A stretch of DNA of 64,000 nt. Origin: Paucilactobacillus suebicus DSM 5007 = KCTC 3549. Lineage in GTDB: Bacteria; Bacillota; Bacilli; Lactobacillales; Lactobacillaceae. Every line of letters begins with the position of its first letter. The stretch's first letter is position 1. Of the stretch, positions 1-8,657 are shown in pieces. The stretch is from positions 62,001 through 126,000 of the forward strand of contig NZ_AZGF01000001.1 in assembly GCF_001434475.1 (NCBI RefSeq). Direction: 5' to 3'. Both the position numbers and the translations under genes were made by a program. Under the pieces are notes generated by a model. That model had not been told where the DNA came from. It saw only the letters and a list, made by a program, of their open reading frames with translations, and did no database searches.

Positions 1-81
1 ATCAATGATCGTCTTTATTTTTGTCATTCTGCCTTCTAGAGTACGATCATTAAATACATCGAAATCATTCTGATTAAACAT
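1..81 (-). CDS. DUF1054 family protein, N-terminal fragment (window edge)
   Basis: An open frame starts at ATG 81-79 and runs off the left edge of the window, giving 27 residues that begin MFNQNDFDVF and contain LEGRM. This opening resembles the start of DUF1054 (YktB-like) proteins, which have a Phe-rich start followed by a leucine-glycine-arginine motif. A GGGGTGA ribosome-binding site lies about six bases upstream. The gene is divergent from yueI. The function of DUF1054 proteins is not established. The family call rests on the N-terminus only. Confidence 0.6.
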   Translation of the reverse strand, partial: MFNQNDFDVFNDRTLEGRMTKIKTIID

Positions 82-103
82 TAACAATCACCCCACTTTC
101 AAA

Positions 104-132
104 TTGAAGATGGTTAAATGTTATACTAATAA
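104..132 (+). promoter_or_regulatory. possible promoter of yueI-rarA
   Basis: TTGAAG (104-109) is followed after 17 bases by TAATAA (127-132). A better -10 hexamer, TATACT, lies at 122-127 but has no good -35 at the right distance. This is the only candidate between the divergent start codons. Confidence 0.35.
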
Positions 133-158
133 TATAGAAAAAGAAAGGAACATCACAA

Positions 159-626
159 ATGTCATCAAATTCAGAAATACCAGAAGATAAGCATTTACAA
201 GCGGCAATGTATGGCACGCTAAAAGTTAACCCAGATGAGCAGCGAAAATACCTGGGTACATTTCGCGAACGTGTAAGCTTAACAATTTCAATTGGTGAAC
301 TGGAACAAAATCAGTGGACTGAGGCATTTAAAAAAGAATTAGCTGATGAACATTCCGAAATCATCTTTTTCAATGGTAATATCGAACAGGAACATTTAAA
401 AGAATATATTATTCTAGCTACAAAAGCGGGCGTTAATTTCACTCTAAAAACCAATCCTGAATACAAAACCGGCAGTGAAAATTTTGCAATTGTGATTGCT
501 TCCAAAAAAGCAATTTACGTTGAACCGATCGATGTTGCCAAGAAATATGATCCAGACACACTGAATCAATCAAGTGAACCAAGCCCCAAAAAGTCATTTT
601 TTGCTAGACTGTTTAATCACGATTAA
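159..626 (+). CDS. yueI: YueI family protein (DUF1694)
   Basis: A 155-residue cytoplasmic protein with the family hallmark near the N-terminus: LQAAMYG followed by PDEQRKYLGTFRERV. It has no signal peptide or membrane segment. The last 20 residues are Ser/Pro/Lys-rich and end in FFARLFNHD. YueI-family proteins are widespread in Bacilli, and the family has no firmly established function. AAAGAAAGG precedes the ATG. The gene is 19 bases upstream of rarA on the same strand and probably co-transcribed with it. Confidence 0.85.
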   Translation: MSSNSEIPEDKHLQAAMYGTLKVNPDEQRKYLGTFRERVSLTISIGELEQNQWTEAFKKELADEHSEIIFFNGNIEQEHLKEYIILATKAGVNFTLKTNPEYKTGSENFAIVIASKKAIYVEPIDVAKKYDPDTLNQSSEPSPKKSFFARLFNHD

Positions 627-645
627 AAATTAAGGAGAAACTATT

Positions 646-1932
646 TTGCAACAACCATTAGCATACCGGATGCGTCCAACAAAGCTCGATGAAATCGTGG
701 GACAACAGCATCTAGTTGGTCCTGGTAAAATAATTGCTAGAATGGTGACGGCCAAAATGCTATCATCTATGATTCTGTATGGACCACCTGGCACTGGTAA
801 AACCAGTATCGCCAGTGCAATTGCCGGATCAACAAAATATGCATTTAGAATGTTAAATGCTGCCACTGATTCAAAAAAAGATTTACAAATTGTTGCTGAA
901 GAGGCCAAAATGAGTGGTACGGTCATCTTGCTACTTGACGAAATTCATCGATTGGATAAAACAAAACAAGACTTTCTATTACCACATTTGGAAAGCGGAA
1001 GAATTATCCTAATTGGCGCAACAACAGAAAATCCATATATTTCCATCAATCCTGCCATTCGGAGTAGAACACAGATTTTTCAAGTATATCCACTTTCTGA
1101 AGATGAAATGGAAAAAGCTGTTGATCGGGCCATTGAGGACAAAGAACGCGGCCTTGGAAAAATGAAAATTGACCTTAAACCTGAAGCAAAGCTTCAATTA
1201 GTCCGTGCAACAAACGGCGACCTAAGGAGTGCTTTGAACGGCTTAGAACTAGCTGCCAAATCAACTCCTGAAAATGATGATGGTGTCATTGAACTAACAC
1301 TCCCAATTATTGAAGAAAGTGTTCAGCACAAAGCGCTATCCGCTGATAAAAACGGCGATGCCCACTACGATGTGATCTCAGCATTTCAAAAGTCAATTCG
1401 CGGCAGCGATACCGATGCAGCCCTACATTATCTTGCCAGATTAATAGAAGCGGGCGATTTACCGATTATTGCAAGGCGACTAATGATTATTGCGTACGAA
1501 GATATTGGTTTAGCAAACATGCCTGCTGCTAACAGAGCCGTGACGGCGGTGTTAGCAGCAGAGAAGGTTGGTTTCCCAGAGGCACGGATTCCTTTAGCAG
1601 ACGCAGTCATAGAACTCTGTCTTTCTCCAAAATCAAACTCTGGTGTTACTGCCATTGATGCAGCAATCGATCAGATAAGAAGTGGTAATTTTGGTGACGT
1701 CCCTGATCACCTTAAGGATTCACACTATGCGGGTGCAGCTAAGTTAGGTCATGGTACCGACTATCTATACCCACATAATTACCCGAATGACTGGGTTAAG
1801 CAACAATATTTGCCTGATAAAATCAAACATGCTCAGTATTATCACGCAAAGGAAAATGGCCGATTTGAGACTGCTTTGTCACAACAGTACGATCAATTAA
1901 CTAAAGCCCAGAAAATCAAAAAGAAAAATTAG
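646..1932 (+). CDS. rarA: Replication-associated recombination protein A (RarA/MgsA)
   Basis: A 428-residue AAA+ ATPase of the clamp-loader-like RarA family, which acts at stalled replication forks. Walker A is GPPGTGKT (about residues 46-53) and Walker B is LLLDEIHR. The sensor region GATTENP and the C-terminal tetramerisation domain with HYAGAAKLGHG are present, so it is full length. The start is TTG at 646, set by TAAGGAG eight bases upstream; no ATG lies nearby that would keep the conserved N-terminus. The 6S RNA gene follows directly, an arrangement known in Lactobacillales. Confidence 0.96.
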   Translation: MQQPLAYRMRPTKLDEIVGQQHLVGPGKIIARMVTAKMLSSMILYGPPGTGKTSIASAIAGSTKYAFRMLNAATDSKKDLQIVAEEAKMSGTVILLLDEIHRLDKTKQDFLLPHLESGRIILIGATTENPYISINPAIRSRTQIFQVYPLSEDEMEKAVDRAIEDKERGLGKMKIDLKPEAKLQLVRATNGDLRSALNGLELAAKSTPENDDGVIELTLPIIEESVQHKALSADKNGDAHYDVISAFQKSIRGSDTDAALHYLARLIEAGDLPIIARRLMIIAYEDIGLANMPAANRAVTAVLAAEKVGFPEARIPLADAVIELCLSPKSNSGVTAIDAAIDQIRSGNFGDVPDHLKDSHYAGAAKLGHGTDYLYPHNYPNDWVKQQYLPDKIKHAQYYHAKENGRFETALSQQYDQLTKAQKIKKKN

Positions 1933-1976
1933 TTAAATTGATTGCGCTATCATATACAACATGCTAACATATATAT

Positions 1977-2166
1977 AGAAACTCTAAGGTGTACGCGTTG
2001 TTCATACTACAGTTTTGCCTTACAGTCTTACGACATCGGGGCTAGCACTAGTTGAGTGGATAACATGCCTTATCACTTGGTAGTTAGAAGTTTAACAGTC
2101 GTGCCCCACCTGTTTTTAACACAGGTCAACACTGACGAACGATTAACGGCACTACTGGAGTTTCGT
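1977..2166 (+). ncRNA. ssrS: 6S RNA
   Basis: This lies between rarA and a Usp gene, where 6S RNA sits in many Lactobacillales. The segment folds end to end: GAAACTC at 1978-1984 pairs perfectly with GAGTTTC at 2158-2164, followed by further pairing (AGGTG with CACT), leaving a long, interrupted hairpin of about 190 nt, the normal 6S length. TTGCGC (1942-1947), 17 bases, TAACAT (1965-1970) gives a promoter placing the start near 1977. 6S RNA binds the housekeeping RNA polymerase by mimicking an open promoter. Ends are estimated from the closing stem. Confidence 0.8.
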
Positions 2167-2184
2167 TTATTTAAAATTAGATGA

Positions 2185-2221
2185 AGAGACGTAGGGAAAA
2201 TTTGCTATGTCTCTTTTTTTT
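2185..2221 (+). terminator. rho-independent terminator of 6S RNA
   Basis: Stem AGAGACGTAG (2185-2194) pairs with CTATGTCTCT (2205-2214), with one G-U pair, followed by a run of eight T. Confidence 0.85.
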
Positions 2222-2230
2222 GCTATAAAA

Positions 2231-2262
2231 AAGGATCGGAAACTTAATTCCGATCCTTTTTA
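2231..2262 (-). terminator. terminator of the usp gene (possibly bidirectional)
   Basis: AAGGATCGGAA and TTCCGATCCTT form an 11-bp stem. The T tract on the minus strand follows the stop of the universal stress gene; on the plus strand it also ends in T4. Confidence 0.8.
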
Positions 2263-2275
2263 ATGACTTTAATTT

Positions 2276-2767
2276 TTACTTATTACGACGACTCTTACTA
2301 CTCTTAACGTAGTGATTCTCAAGATCAGTACGTACAACAAGAACATCACAAACAGCTGTCCTAGTTACGTATTCAGTGATTGATCCGATTAATAACCGTT
2401 CAACGGCATTCAAACCGGTAGCACCAATCATAATCAAATCGGCGTTCATTTCTTTAGGTACATCATGGGCAATAATCGTCTTTGGTGCACCATACTCAAT
2501 GGTATAACTGACATTTGTCAGACCCTGTGCCTTGGCATCATCAACATACTTATCTAATGTCTTCTTGGCAGTTTCTGTAACTTGTTCAACCATTGATGTA
2601 TCAAAACTAGAGATATTCTGAAAGGCGCGGGTATCCACAACGTGGAGTAACCGTAATTCTGTTTCTGAACCATTACGCTGAGCCACTGCAATAGCTTTTT
2701 TAAATGCTAGCTCGGCCTCCTCAGAACCATCGACTGGAACAAGGATGTGTTGGTATTGTTGTAACAT
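2276..2767 (-). CDS. Universal stress protein, UspA family
   Basis: A 163-residue single-domain Usp protein. The N-terminal strand ILVPVDGSEEAELAF and the nucleotide-binding glycine motif GATGLNAVERLLIGSITEYV (type G-x2-G-x9-G-S/T) suggest an ATP-binding Usp. The C-terminus is a basic tail, SSKSRRNK. GGGGGTAATATTC precedes the ATG. The gene is monocistronic between a strong promoter and a terminator. Usp proteins help cells survive stress and growth arrest; the specific role here is unknown. Confidence 0.92.
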   Translation of the reverse strand: MLQQYQHILVPVDGSEEAELAFKKAIAVAQRNGSETELRLLHVVDTRAFQNISSFDTSMVEQVTETAKKTLDKYVDDAKAQGLTNVSYTIEYGAPKTIIAHDVPKEMNADLIMIGATGLNAVERLLIGSITEYVTRTAVCDVLVVRTDLENHYVKSSKSRRNK

Positions 2768-2799
2768 GAATATTACCCCCCTACTTTGTTTGTACCTTT

Positions 2800-2828
2800 A
2801 TTTTACGTTATTTATGAACAAAACACAA
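2800..2828 (-). promoter_or_regulatory. promoter of the usp gene
   Basis: On the minus strand TTGTGT is followed after exactly 17 bases by TAAAAT, about 35 bases upstream of the usp start codon. Confidence 0.6.
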
Positions 2829-2864
2829 AGTAAATCCCTAATAAAGTCAGTATTGTTTTCGCTT

Positions 2865-3155
2865 TCACCGTTTATGATTTAAAAACCAAACAAAAGTGAA
2901 CGATAGGAAGGTTCCTGAAAAGCAGCCAATCATAAGCATCACAACAATAAAACCGGTTGAATTTACCACAGCAGCCGCAATCGTTAAGCAACCAACAAGC
3001 AACATTTCAGTTCCCCATATTAAAACAGCTGTTTTAAAACCCTTACTGTTGCGCGGATCAAAAACTAAAAATGGCTTGTTTCTGTGTGTGACTAGAAAAT
3101 AACCAATGTATAATGCGATCACCGCAAATAAGGTGGTTAACGCTTGTATCATCAT
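2865..3155 (-). CDS. small membrane protein, unknown function
   Basis: A 96-residue protein with three predicted membrane segments (about residues 2-21, 42-62 and 68-90) and a short polar loop, THRNKPFLVFDPRNSKGF, after the first. The final residues are FLNHKR. The start follows AGAGGAGACACACAATC. It has its own extended -10 promoter directly downstream of the HTH-TPR regulator gene, which suggests, but does not show, that the regulator controls it. I do not recognise a characterised family. Confidence 0.7.
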   Translation of the reverse strand: MMIQALTTLFAVIALYIGYFLVTHRNKPFLVFDPRNSKGFKTAVLIWGTEMLLVGCLTIAAAVVNSTGFIVVMLMIGCFSGTFLSFTFVWFLNHKR

Positions 3156-3200
3156 CTGATTGTGTGTCTCCTCTTTGAATTTTACTTTTTATAGATATGC

Positions 3201-3229
3201 ATTATAGCAAAAACTGGCTATTAACAAAA
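3201..3229 (-). promoter_or_regulatory. extended -10 promoter of the small membrane protein gene
   Basis: Minus strand TGCTATAAT (3201-3209) is a perfect extended -10. The -35 region is weak (TTTTGT or TTGTTA), typical of an activated or extended -10 promoter. Confidence 0.55.
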
Positions 3230-3237
3230 GCCTGCCC

Positions 3238-4083
3238 TCATGGTAAATCCATGATTTGTTGATCAATTTTTTGCTGCAAATCATGATGTTGACTGACAAT
3301 ACTAATGCTTTTAGCGATCTGTAGTGCTTTTTTTGCTTCAGTGACTACGCCCAATGATATATCAATTAATGATATTTGAAAATAGATTTCATCAACCGCA
3401 AAAATAGTCTCGATCTCTCTGCATTTTACCAATGCAAGATCAATCTGATGCCTGCTTTCTTTAAACATTTCCAATGAAAAACATAGTTTTGCTAAATTTA
3501 TTCGCAAGAATATTAATTGTTTAGGGTTAGAACCGGTCACTTCATTTTTTAAAGCATCAATTGATTGCCTCGCTAACCTAATCGCTTGATCTTTATCATC
3601 GTGACGCATGTAGGAAGTACCAGCAGCTGTTAGTGCCAGAACTTGATATATATCATTGTCGGACGTGCCAAACTGATTAATAGCTAAATTGAAATTGAAA
3701 AGTGCTTCATCAGTACTTCCATCTTCAAGAAGCGTTAACATTCCCAATGAATAATAGTATCGCTGTTTGTCACGACTGGTACGTAACTGTTTAATTCGAA
3801 TACTGTTTAACTGATCAGCTGCCATTTTGGCATCTTGATTAACAATAGCATCATCTACTTTTGCAAAAACATCCGTTAAATTACTATTATCATCTTCAAT
3901 CACATCACCGATTGTAATACCAAGTCGCTCACAAATCTTAGTTAAAATCGTCATTCCAGGTAATTGATTCTTATTTTCTATCAAACTAATGGTCGCTTGC
4001 GTACAAATGCCACTCGCTAATTCACTTTGTGACAATCCACTAGCTTTTCGAAATGATTTTACTTTGTCTCCATGTAATTTCAC
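3238..4083 (-). CDS. HTH-TPR transcriptional regulator (RRNPP/PlcR-like architecture)
   Basis: A 281-residue protein with an N-terminal Xre-type helix-turn-helix (about residues 6-60, with SGLSQSELASGICTQATISL) followed by an all-helical TPR-like region (about 75-275). This architecture is that of the Rgg/PlcR/PrgX group, many members of which bind short secreted peptides. I chose GTG at 4083 because GTGAGG lies eight bases upstream; a TTG two codons earlier is possible. It starts only 19 bases after the glycerophosphodiesterase stop, so the two are likely co-transcribed. No clear pheromone ORF was seen next to it, so peptide control is only a possibility. Confidence 0.75.
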   Translation of the reverse strand: MKLHGDKVKSFRKASGLSQSELASGICTQATISLIENKNQLPGMTILTKICERLGITIGDVIEDDNSNLTDVFAKVDDAIVNQDAKMAADQLNSIRIKQLRTSRDKQRYYYSLGMLTLLEDGSTDEALFNFNLAINQFGTSDNDIYQVLALTAAGTSYMRHDDKDQAIRLARQSIDALKNEVTGSNPKQLIFLRINLAKLCFSLEMFKESRHQIDLALVKCREIETIFAVDEIYFQISLIDISLGVVTEAKKALQIAKSISIVSQHHDLQQKIDQQIMDLP

Positions 4084-4102
4084 TAGCAATTCCTCACTTA
4101 CG

Positions 4103-5527
4103 TTAGATCAGTTGCAACAAGAAATTTTGAGCATCATATTTTAGACCATCATGTACGTTATCAACTTTATGTTGAATTAGCTGAGCATTATTGGTAATAA
4201 TTCCATCAACATTCAACGCAACCATTCTTCTGGCAGCGTTAGGGGAATCAACAGTCCAGGCATAAATCTTAATATTATGCTCGTGAAGATACTGAACGTA
4301 TGCTGGATTGATTGCATGATAATTCAATGAATAAAAATTAATTTGATTAGTCTGTAACCGACTTAGTACAAATGGTCGAATTAAGCCAAGATTACCTGTT
4401 CTGGATTCTTTCCTAAGTTGCTCAATAATTGAGTCATCAACAGAATGAATTGATAACTGATCAGAATCAATGTCTCGATGGTATCTCTTGGCAAATTCAC
4501 GTGCAGACTGCCGTGAACTAATACCAACCTGTGGCTTAATTTCAACAATCAATTTAGTATGTGTCTGCTTAGCAACTCTTAGATAATCATCAAATGACGT
4601 TAGCGTGGTCTGATGACCATTTTCGCTTACTTTGATTTTCGTTAGACTACTTAATTTCTGATTCTTTGCCAATAGTGATCGATGTGCCAAATGATCTAAA
4701 TTAGGATCGTGCAAACAAACAAACTTATGATCAGATGTTTCTTGAATATCCATTTCTACACGGTGAAAATGTTTACTGGTCTTCTTCAAACTACTAGCAG
4801 TATTTTGAACACCATTACCATTATCTACACCTCGATGGGCGATAATTTTAAGATCATAATTATTGGGATACTTTGGCTGAAAATGTCCCCAGCCAAAAAT
4901 TGCTAATACACAAATCACTGCACCAATCGCAGGAACCTCCCAGTGACGATAAACTATATCAAATTGAAAATATCTGGCTAGCAATAAACTAACCGTACTT
5001 GCTAGGAGTAAGGTGCCACCGATCATCAATAGATAAGCTTGACCAATGGCAATCAAAATACCACCCACAACAACATCAATTAACCAAGAAATCACTGATT
5101 TTCGTAATGGTACCTGCTCGTAAGTTTTAGCTCCATCTATCCAACCGAAAATAACTGGCTGAACCGCCCACCATCCCAGGACAAACACCACATACATAAT
5201 CAATAATATCAAAACAAGTAATAGCCGGTGAATGTAAATAAACTGAAGCACCACCGATGGAATTGGTAATGTTAAGATTAAATAGCTAGTAATACCTAGT
5301 CCACCTAGTGGCAAAATGATAATCCAGCTAAGCAGTAATAGTACCGTTAATTTAACTAACGATGAGCTCGTTACGAGCCTTAACTGAAAAGCAATCCAAC
5401 CAGTCACAATTAAAAAACTAACAACTACAGCAATTGTTTTAACTACTAGATTCATATCAGTTGATAACAGCCAGTTATCCAAAATAATGAATAACCATAA
5501 CAGTACCGTCAGTTCCCGTCGCTTCAT
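4103..5527 (-). CDS. membrane-anchored glycerophosphodiester phosphodiesterase
   Basis: A 474-residue protein. The first half (to about residue 225) is hydrophobic with six or more membrane segments, matching the membrane domain found in front of GDPD domains in Firmicutes. The second half is a GDPD TIM barrel with the catalytic pattern IIAHRG, EMDIQ and HDPNLD, then EIKP. It probably hydrolyses glycerophosphodiesters, or lipoteichoic-acid-like glycerolphosphate, at the membrane. The start is ATG 5527 (MKRREL), with GGTGGGTG upstream; a longer frame to 5584 would run through the ddl terminator and is unlikely. Confidence 0.88.
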   Translation of the reverse strand: MKRRELTVLLWLFIILDNWLLSTDMNLVVKTIAVVVSFLIVTGWIAFQLRLVTSSSLVKLTVLLLLSWIIILPLGGLGITSYLILTLPIPSVVLQFIYIHRLLLVLILLIMYVVFVLGWWAVQPVIFGWIDGAKTYEQVPLRKSVISWLIDVVVGGILIAIGQAYLLMIGGTLLLASTVSLLLARYFQFDIVYRHWEVPAIGAVICVLAIFGWGHFQPKYPNNYDLKIIAHRGVDNGNGVQNTASSLKKTSKHFHRVEMDIQETSDHKFVCLHDPNLDHLAHRSLLAKNQKLSSLTKIKVSENGHQTTLTSFDDYLRVAKQTHTKLIVEIKPQVGISSRQSAREFAKRYHRDIDSDQLSIHSVDDSIIEQLRKESRTGNLGLIRPFVLSRLQTNQINFYSLNYHAINPAYVQYLHEHNIKIYAWTVDSPNAARRMVALNVDGIITNNAQLIQHKVDNVHDGLKYDAQNFLLQLI

Positions 5528-5554
5528 AATTAATTTCACCCACCATATTATAAA

Positions 5555-5582
5555 GGGCACATGCTGTATTAAGCATGTGCCC
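5555..5582 (-). terminator. hairpin after ddl
   Basis: GGGCACATGCT and AGCATGTGCCC form a perfect 11-bp stem with a 6-nt loop. The T tract on the minus strand is short (TTTATAAT), so termination may be partial and let ddl transcription enter the phosphodiesterase gene. Confidence 0.6.
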
Positions 5583-5597
5583 ATCCACCATTATGAT

Positions 5598-6734
5598 TTA
5601 ATTATACTTCTTTTCCCCAACATGTTCAGTGCCTAGTTCTTGGAAATCGTACTTAATTTGCTTGTTGCGTTTATACTCTGCAAAGCCATACTCAATAATC
5701 TTGTCAATTAAGTCAGAATAATTAATACCTGAAACATCCCACATTTGAGGATATAAACTAATATTAGTAAATCCTGGTAAAGTATTTGGCTCACTTAAGT
5801 ATGGCACTCCATTGTGATCAACCAAGAAGTCAATTCTTGATAATCCCTTCATGCCAAGTGCTCGGTATGCATCAAGAGCCATTTTAGTGATTTCCTTGGT
5901 GAGTTCTTCTGGCAAGACCACTGGTAGTTCAAATACCACACCACTGGCATCCACGAATTTATTTTGATAATCGTAAAATTCATCACTATCAGGAACCCTA
6001 ACAGCACCTAGCTTCGAAGCCATGGGCTTTTCATTACCTAAAATTGAAATTTCGATTTCCTGGGGATGTTCAACCGCTTTTTCCACCAAAATCTTAAAAT
6101 CATATTTAAAGGCATCAGCCAATCCTTCTTCATACGACTTTTGATCTTCAGCACGATGAATGCCGACCGATGACCCTTGGTTAGCTGGTTTCAAGAATAC
6201 ACTTGCGCCTAATTCAGATTCAATCCGGTTCCAAGAATATTCCTCACGATTTTCTGGAGTAACTACCACGTACTGGGTATTGCGAATTCCAGCTTGATTA
6301 AGGATCTGCTTGGTAAAGTCCTTATCGAATGAAGCCGCTGACGCCAAAACCCCGGAACCGATGTAAGGTTTATTCAATAATTTAAATAAACCTTGAATAG
6401 TGCCATCTTCACCCAAATTACCATGGATAACCGGATAAAAAATATCGACGTCTCTAATTTCCTCTAATGCTAAAATCGGTGCCAGCGGATTACTCATATC
6501 AATCTTTGGATACTCATCGCTGACCACCTGATCTTCTGATTCACCGTTAAAAATTCGCTTAGAAGCCTGATGGCCAAGTAAAATGCCGTCCTTAGTAAAC
6601 ATAAACAAACTCACATCATACTTGTCCTTGTCCATTGCATCATAGATATTGTGCGCAGAGCGCTTCGAAACATCGTGTTCAGAGGAATTACCTCCAAACA
6701 GCAACGCAACGTGAATTTTCTTATTGTTTTGCAT
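5598..6734 (-). CDS. ddl: D-alanine--D-alanine ligase, Phe-type (probable D-Ala-D-Lac ligase)
   Basis: A 378-residue ATP-grasp ligase making the terminal dipeptide or depsipeptide of the peptidoglycan precursor. Visible are LLFGGNSSEHDVS, PVIHGNLGEDG, KPANQGSSVGI, and SEPNTLPGFT at the C-terminal metal site. In the omega-loop the motif is EFYDYQNKF, with Phe260 where E. coli DdlB has Tyr216. This Tyr/Phe position is known to separate D-Ala-D-Ala from D-Ala-D-Lac ligases, and the Phe form occurs in Leuconostoc and vancomycin-resistant lactobacilli. ATG 6734 is preceded by AGGTGAAAAG. Confidence 0.96.
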   Translation of the reverse strand: MQNNKKIHVALLFGGNSSEHDVSKRSAHNIYDAMDKDKYDVSLFMFTKDGILLGHQASKRIFNGESEDQVVSDEYPKIDMSNPLAPILALEEIRDVDIFYPVIHGNLGEDGTIQGLFKLLNKPYIGSGVLASAASFDKDFTKQILNQAGIRNTQYVVVTPENREEYSWNRIESELGASVFLKPANQGSSVGIHRAEDQKSYEEGLADAFKYDFKILVEKAVEHPQEIEISILGNEKPMASKLGAVRVPDSDEFYDYQNKFVDASGVVFELPVVLPEELTKEITKMALDAYRALGMKGLSRIDFLVDHNGVPYLSEPNTLPGFTNISLYPQMWDVSGINYSDLIDKIIEYGFAEYKRNKQIKYDFQELGTEHVGEKKYN

Positions 6735-6834
6735 TATCTTTTCACCTATTCTCCGATTTTCTAGAACCTTAAGTTTACCATGGAAAATAGTCACTTGAGA
6801 ACCATAAATAATAAATTTTACAATTTTCTAATCG

Positions 6835-7806
6835 TTAACTCATAAAGTTTTGACCACTGGCAATGTATTTAACGATTTCATCATCAAAGTTGCCGTTGAT
6901 TAAGATGGCTTGCATTAGTCGAACATTGTTAAAAATTGTATTCCATTGTCCCTCACTTTGTGGTTGGTAGTTACTCATCATATCAGATCGCCAGGCCTTT
7001 AACTGAAGTAAGAAATAACTGCTGTAAAGGTGATTAGTTTGAGTCAGCCTTGATAGGTATGCACTAATTCGCTGAGGTTCGCCAAAAATTAGTGGCGTCT
7101 CAAGTCGTTTGTATCGTTCAATTAAAACCGTCATGAGAAAAATTTTGTCCGAACGAGCTAAATCATCTCGTTGCGACAATTCGTCCAAAACATTCCCAAT
7201 ATGGGTGTACGCGTGAGCCCATCCATTACGTTTTATAAATCCCCGTGTATCTGTTTCTAAAATAATATATATTGCAATTTGATCAACCAGCCGACTAAGC
7301 ATGTCTTTATTTAAAAAGAAGTAGCCGGCACGATCACCATATAGCAAAGAAGATATCAATAAAACAGCGAAAGAACGCTGGAATATGCCGTTATTTTTTC
7401 GTTCATTAATATGGTCAAACATAACTTCGTCAGATAACAAATAATTAAAGGTCTGTGTCATCTGCTTTTTAGTCAGAACTTGATCTTCAAGCAGGTCATT
7501 AAATAAAAAATACACTCCTTGATCTCGTACTGCTGTATTGGTCGATCCAATATGGCCTAACAATGCCAGTAATTCTTCATTTGTAATTGCTTTTAATTCA
7601 TGATCATTTAATTGACTGCGTAAGTCAGCAATCATGTCCAAAAAATCGCTCTCGTCATCATTTAAATAAACCTTAGTAGATCGATCCTTTTTGACTGATT
7701 CGATAATTTTCCCGACTTCATCCCCAAGGGATTGGAATATTTCACCCTGATTAACTTGAGAACGTAATTCTGTCAGTTGTTGTCGTATTTGTTGAATTTG
7801 CGTCAT
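6835..7806 (-). CDS. DUF2785 domain protein
   Basis: A 323-residue soluble, mostly helical protein. The segment FIKRNGWAHAYTHIGNVLDEL (about residues 197-217) is the conserved signature of DUF2785. The N-terminus looks coiled-coil-like (MTQIQQIRQQLTELRSQVNQ). No catalytic motif is visible, and the function is not known. The ATG is preceded by AGGGAAGG. It stands 100 bases upstream of ddl on the same strand; any functional link to cell-wall synthesis is only positional. Confidence 0.75.
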   Translation of the reverse strand: MTQIQQIRQQLTELRSQVNQGEIFQSLGDEVGKIIESVKKDRSTKVYLNDDESDFLDMIADLRSQLNDHELKAITNEELLALLGHIGSTNTAVRDQGVYFLFNDLLEDQVLTKKQMTQTFNYLLSDEVMFDHINERKNNGIFQRSFAVLLISSLLYGDRAGYFFLNKDMLSRLVDQIAIYIILETDTRGFIKRNGWAHAYTHIGNVLDELSQRDDLARSDKIFLMTVLIERYKRLETPLIFGEPQRISAYLSRLTQTNHLYSSYFLLQLKAWRSDMMSNYQPQSEGQWNTIFNNVRLMQAILINGNFDDEIVKYIASGQNFMS

Positions 7807-7892
7807 TGTGATTCCTTCCCTCGTTTAATCATTTATAGGTCAATATTATCACAATGAACCAACAATTAGGATTGATTCTATCCATAATTAAT

Positions 7893-8657
7893 TTAATCAC
7901 GTCGTAATTTCATTTTACTGCTGAAAACGTAAGACAATAACGTCATTAATGCACCCCAGATCAATATAAATATTGTAATATTGACTGGATTAATACCAAT
8001 TGAATCAGAATAACCGATCATTAATTTAATAAATGGTGTCACATTACTTTGAAAATGAACAATTACCCGAACTATCTGAACTAGTAAAAAGAAAAATACA
8101 ATTGGAACACCAATAACCACCGCTAACTTGCCACGTTTACTGAGAAGTGCCAGACCGTTTCCAATTGCTAAAAATGTTACCGCAAGAGAAAACAACGCTA
8201 TCAAGTCAAAAACTGGTGCAACAACGTAATCCAAACCACTATTTCTATTGAATAGGCCCACATACAATGTCCCGCAAATCAAATGAGCCCTGCTATCAAA
8301 AATACCAGACAATAGATCAAGAACTAGAACAACTAGACTAAGCATAACTGTATTCTTAATTCGAGCAATCCAGCTGGTGCGCCTCGATATACCATTTTGA
8401 ATCGCTAATTTAAAATTATCGTAATTAAAAATTAGTCCATCTGCCATCAGATAAAATACGCCGACAGAACTGCATGTACCGATAAATGACATCCAGTCCC
8501 ACCCCAAAAAGTTAAATGATAGCGATCCACTAAACAATAAGCTGAAAATTGATGGCAAAAGATAGACAATCCCGATAAACCAAACATAGGTTAGTCCCAA
8601 GTGCATGAGCGAACTCTTAAAATTATAAAATGCTAATTTATTACTTTTGCTGTGCAT
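7893..8657 (-). CDS. ABC-2 type transporter permease
   Basis: A 254-residue membrane protein with about six membrane segments and basic connecting loops (IQNGISRRTSWIARIKN). It overlaps the upstream ATPase gene by 17 bases, and GGGGGG lies nine bases before its ATG, so it is translationally coupled. Together with the ATPase at 8641-9522 it makes an exporter like YtrBC/YtrBCD of Bacillus subtilis, whose substrate is unknown. It ends the five-gene cluster. Confidence 0.82.
   Translation of the reverse strand: MHSKSNKLAFYNFKSSLMHLGLTYVWFIGIVYLLPSIFSLLFSGSLSFNFLGWDWMSFIGTCSSVGVFYLMADGLIFNYDNFKLAIQNGISRRTSWIARIKNTVMLSLVVLVLDLLSGIFDSRAHLICGTLYVGLFNRNSGLDYVVAPVFDLIALFSLAVTFLAIGNGLALLSKRGKLAVVIGVPIVFFFLLVQIVRVIVHFQSNVTPFIKLMIGYSDSIGINPVNITIFILIWGALMTLLSYVFSSKMKLRRD

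Noticed and set aside
3238-4083. confirmed quorum-sensing (RRNPP) system
   Set aside because: The architecture fits, but no short secreted peptide gene could be supported next to it.
5528-5584. extended start of the glycerophosphodiesterase
   Set aside because: It is encoded by the ddl terminator hairpin and lacks a ribosome site.
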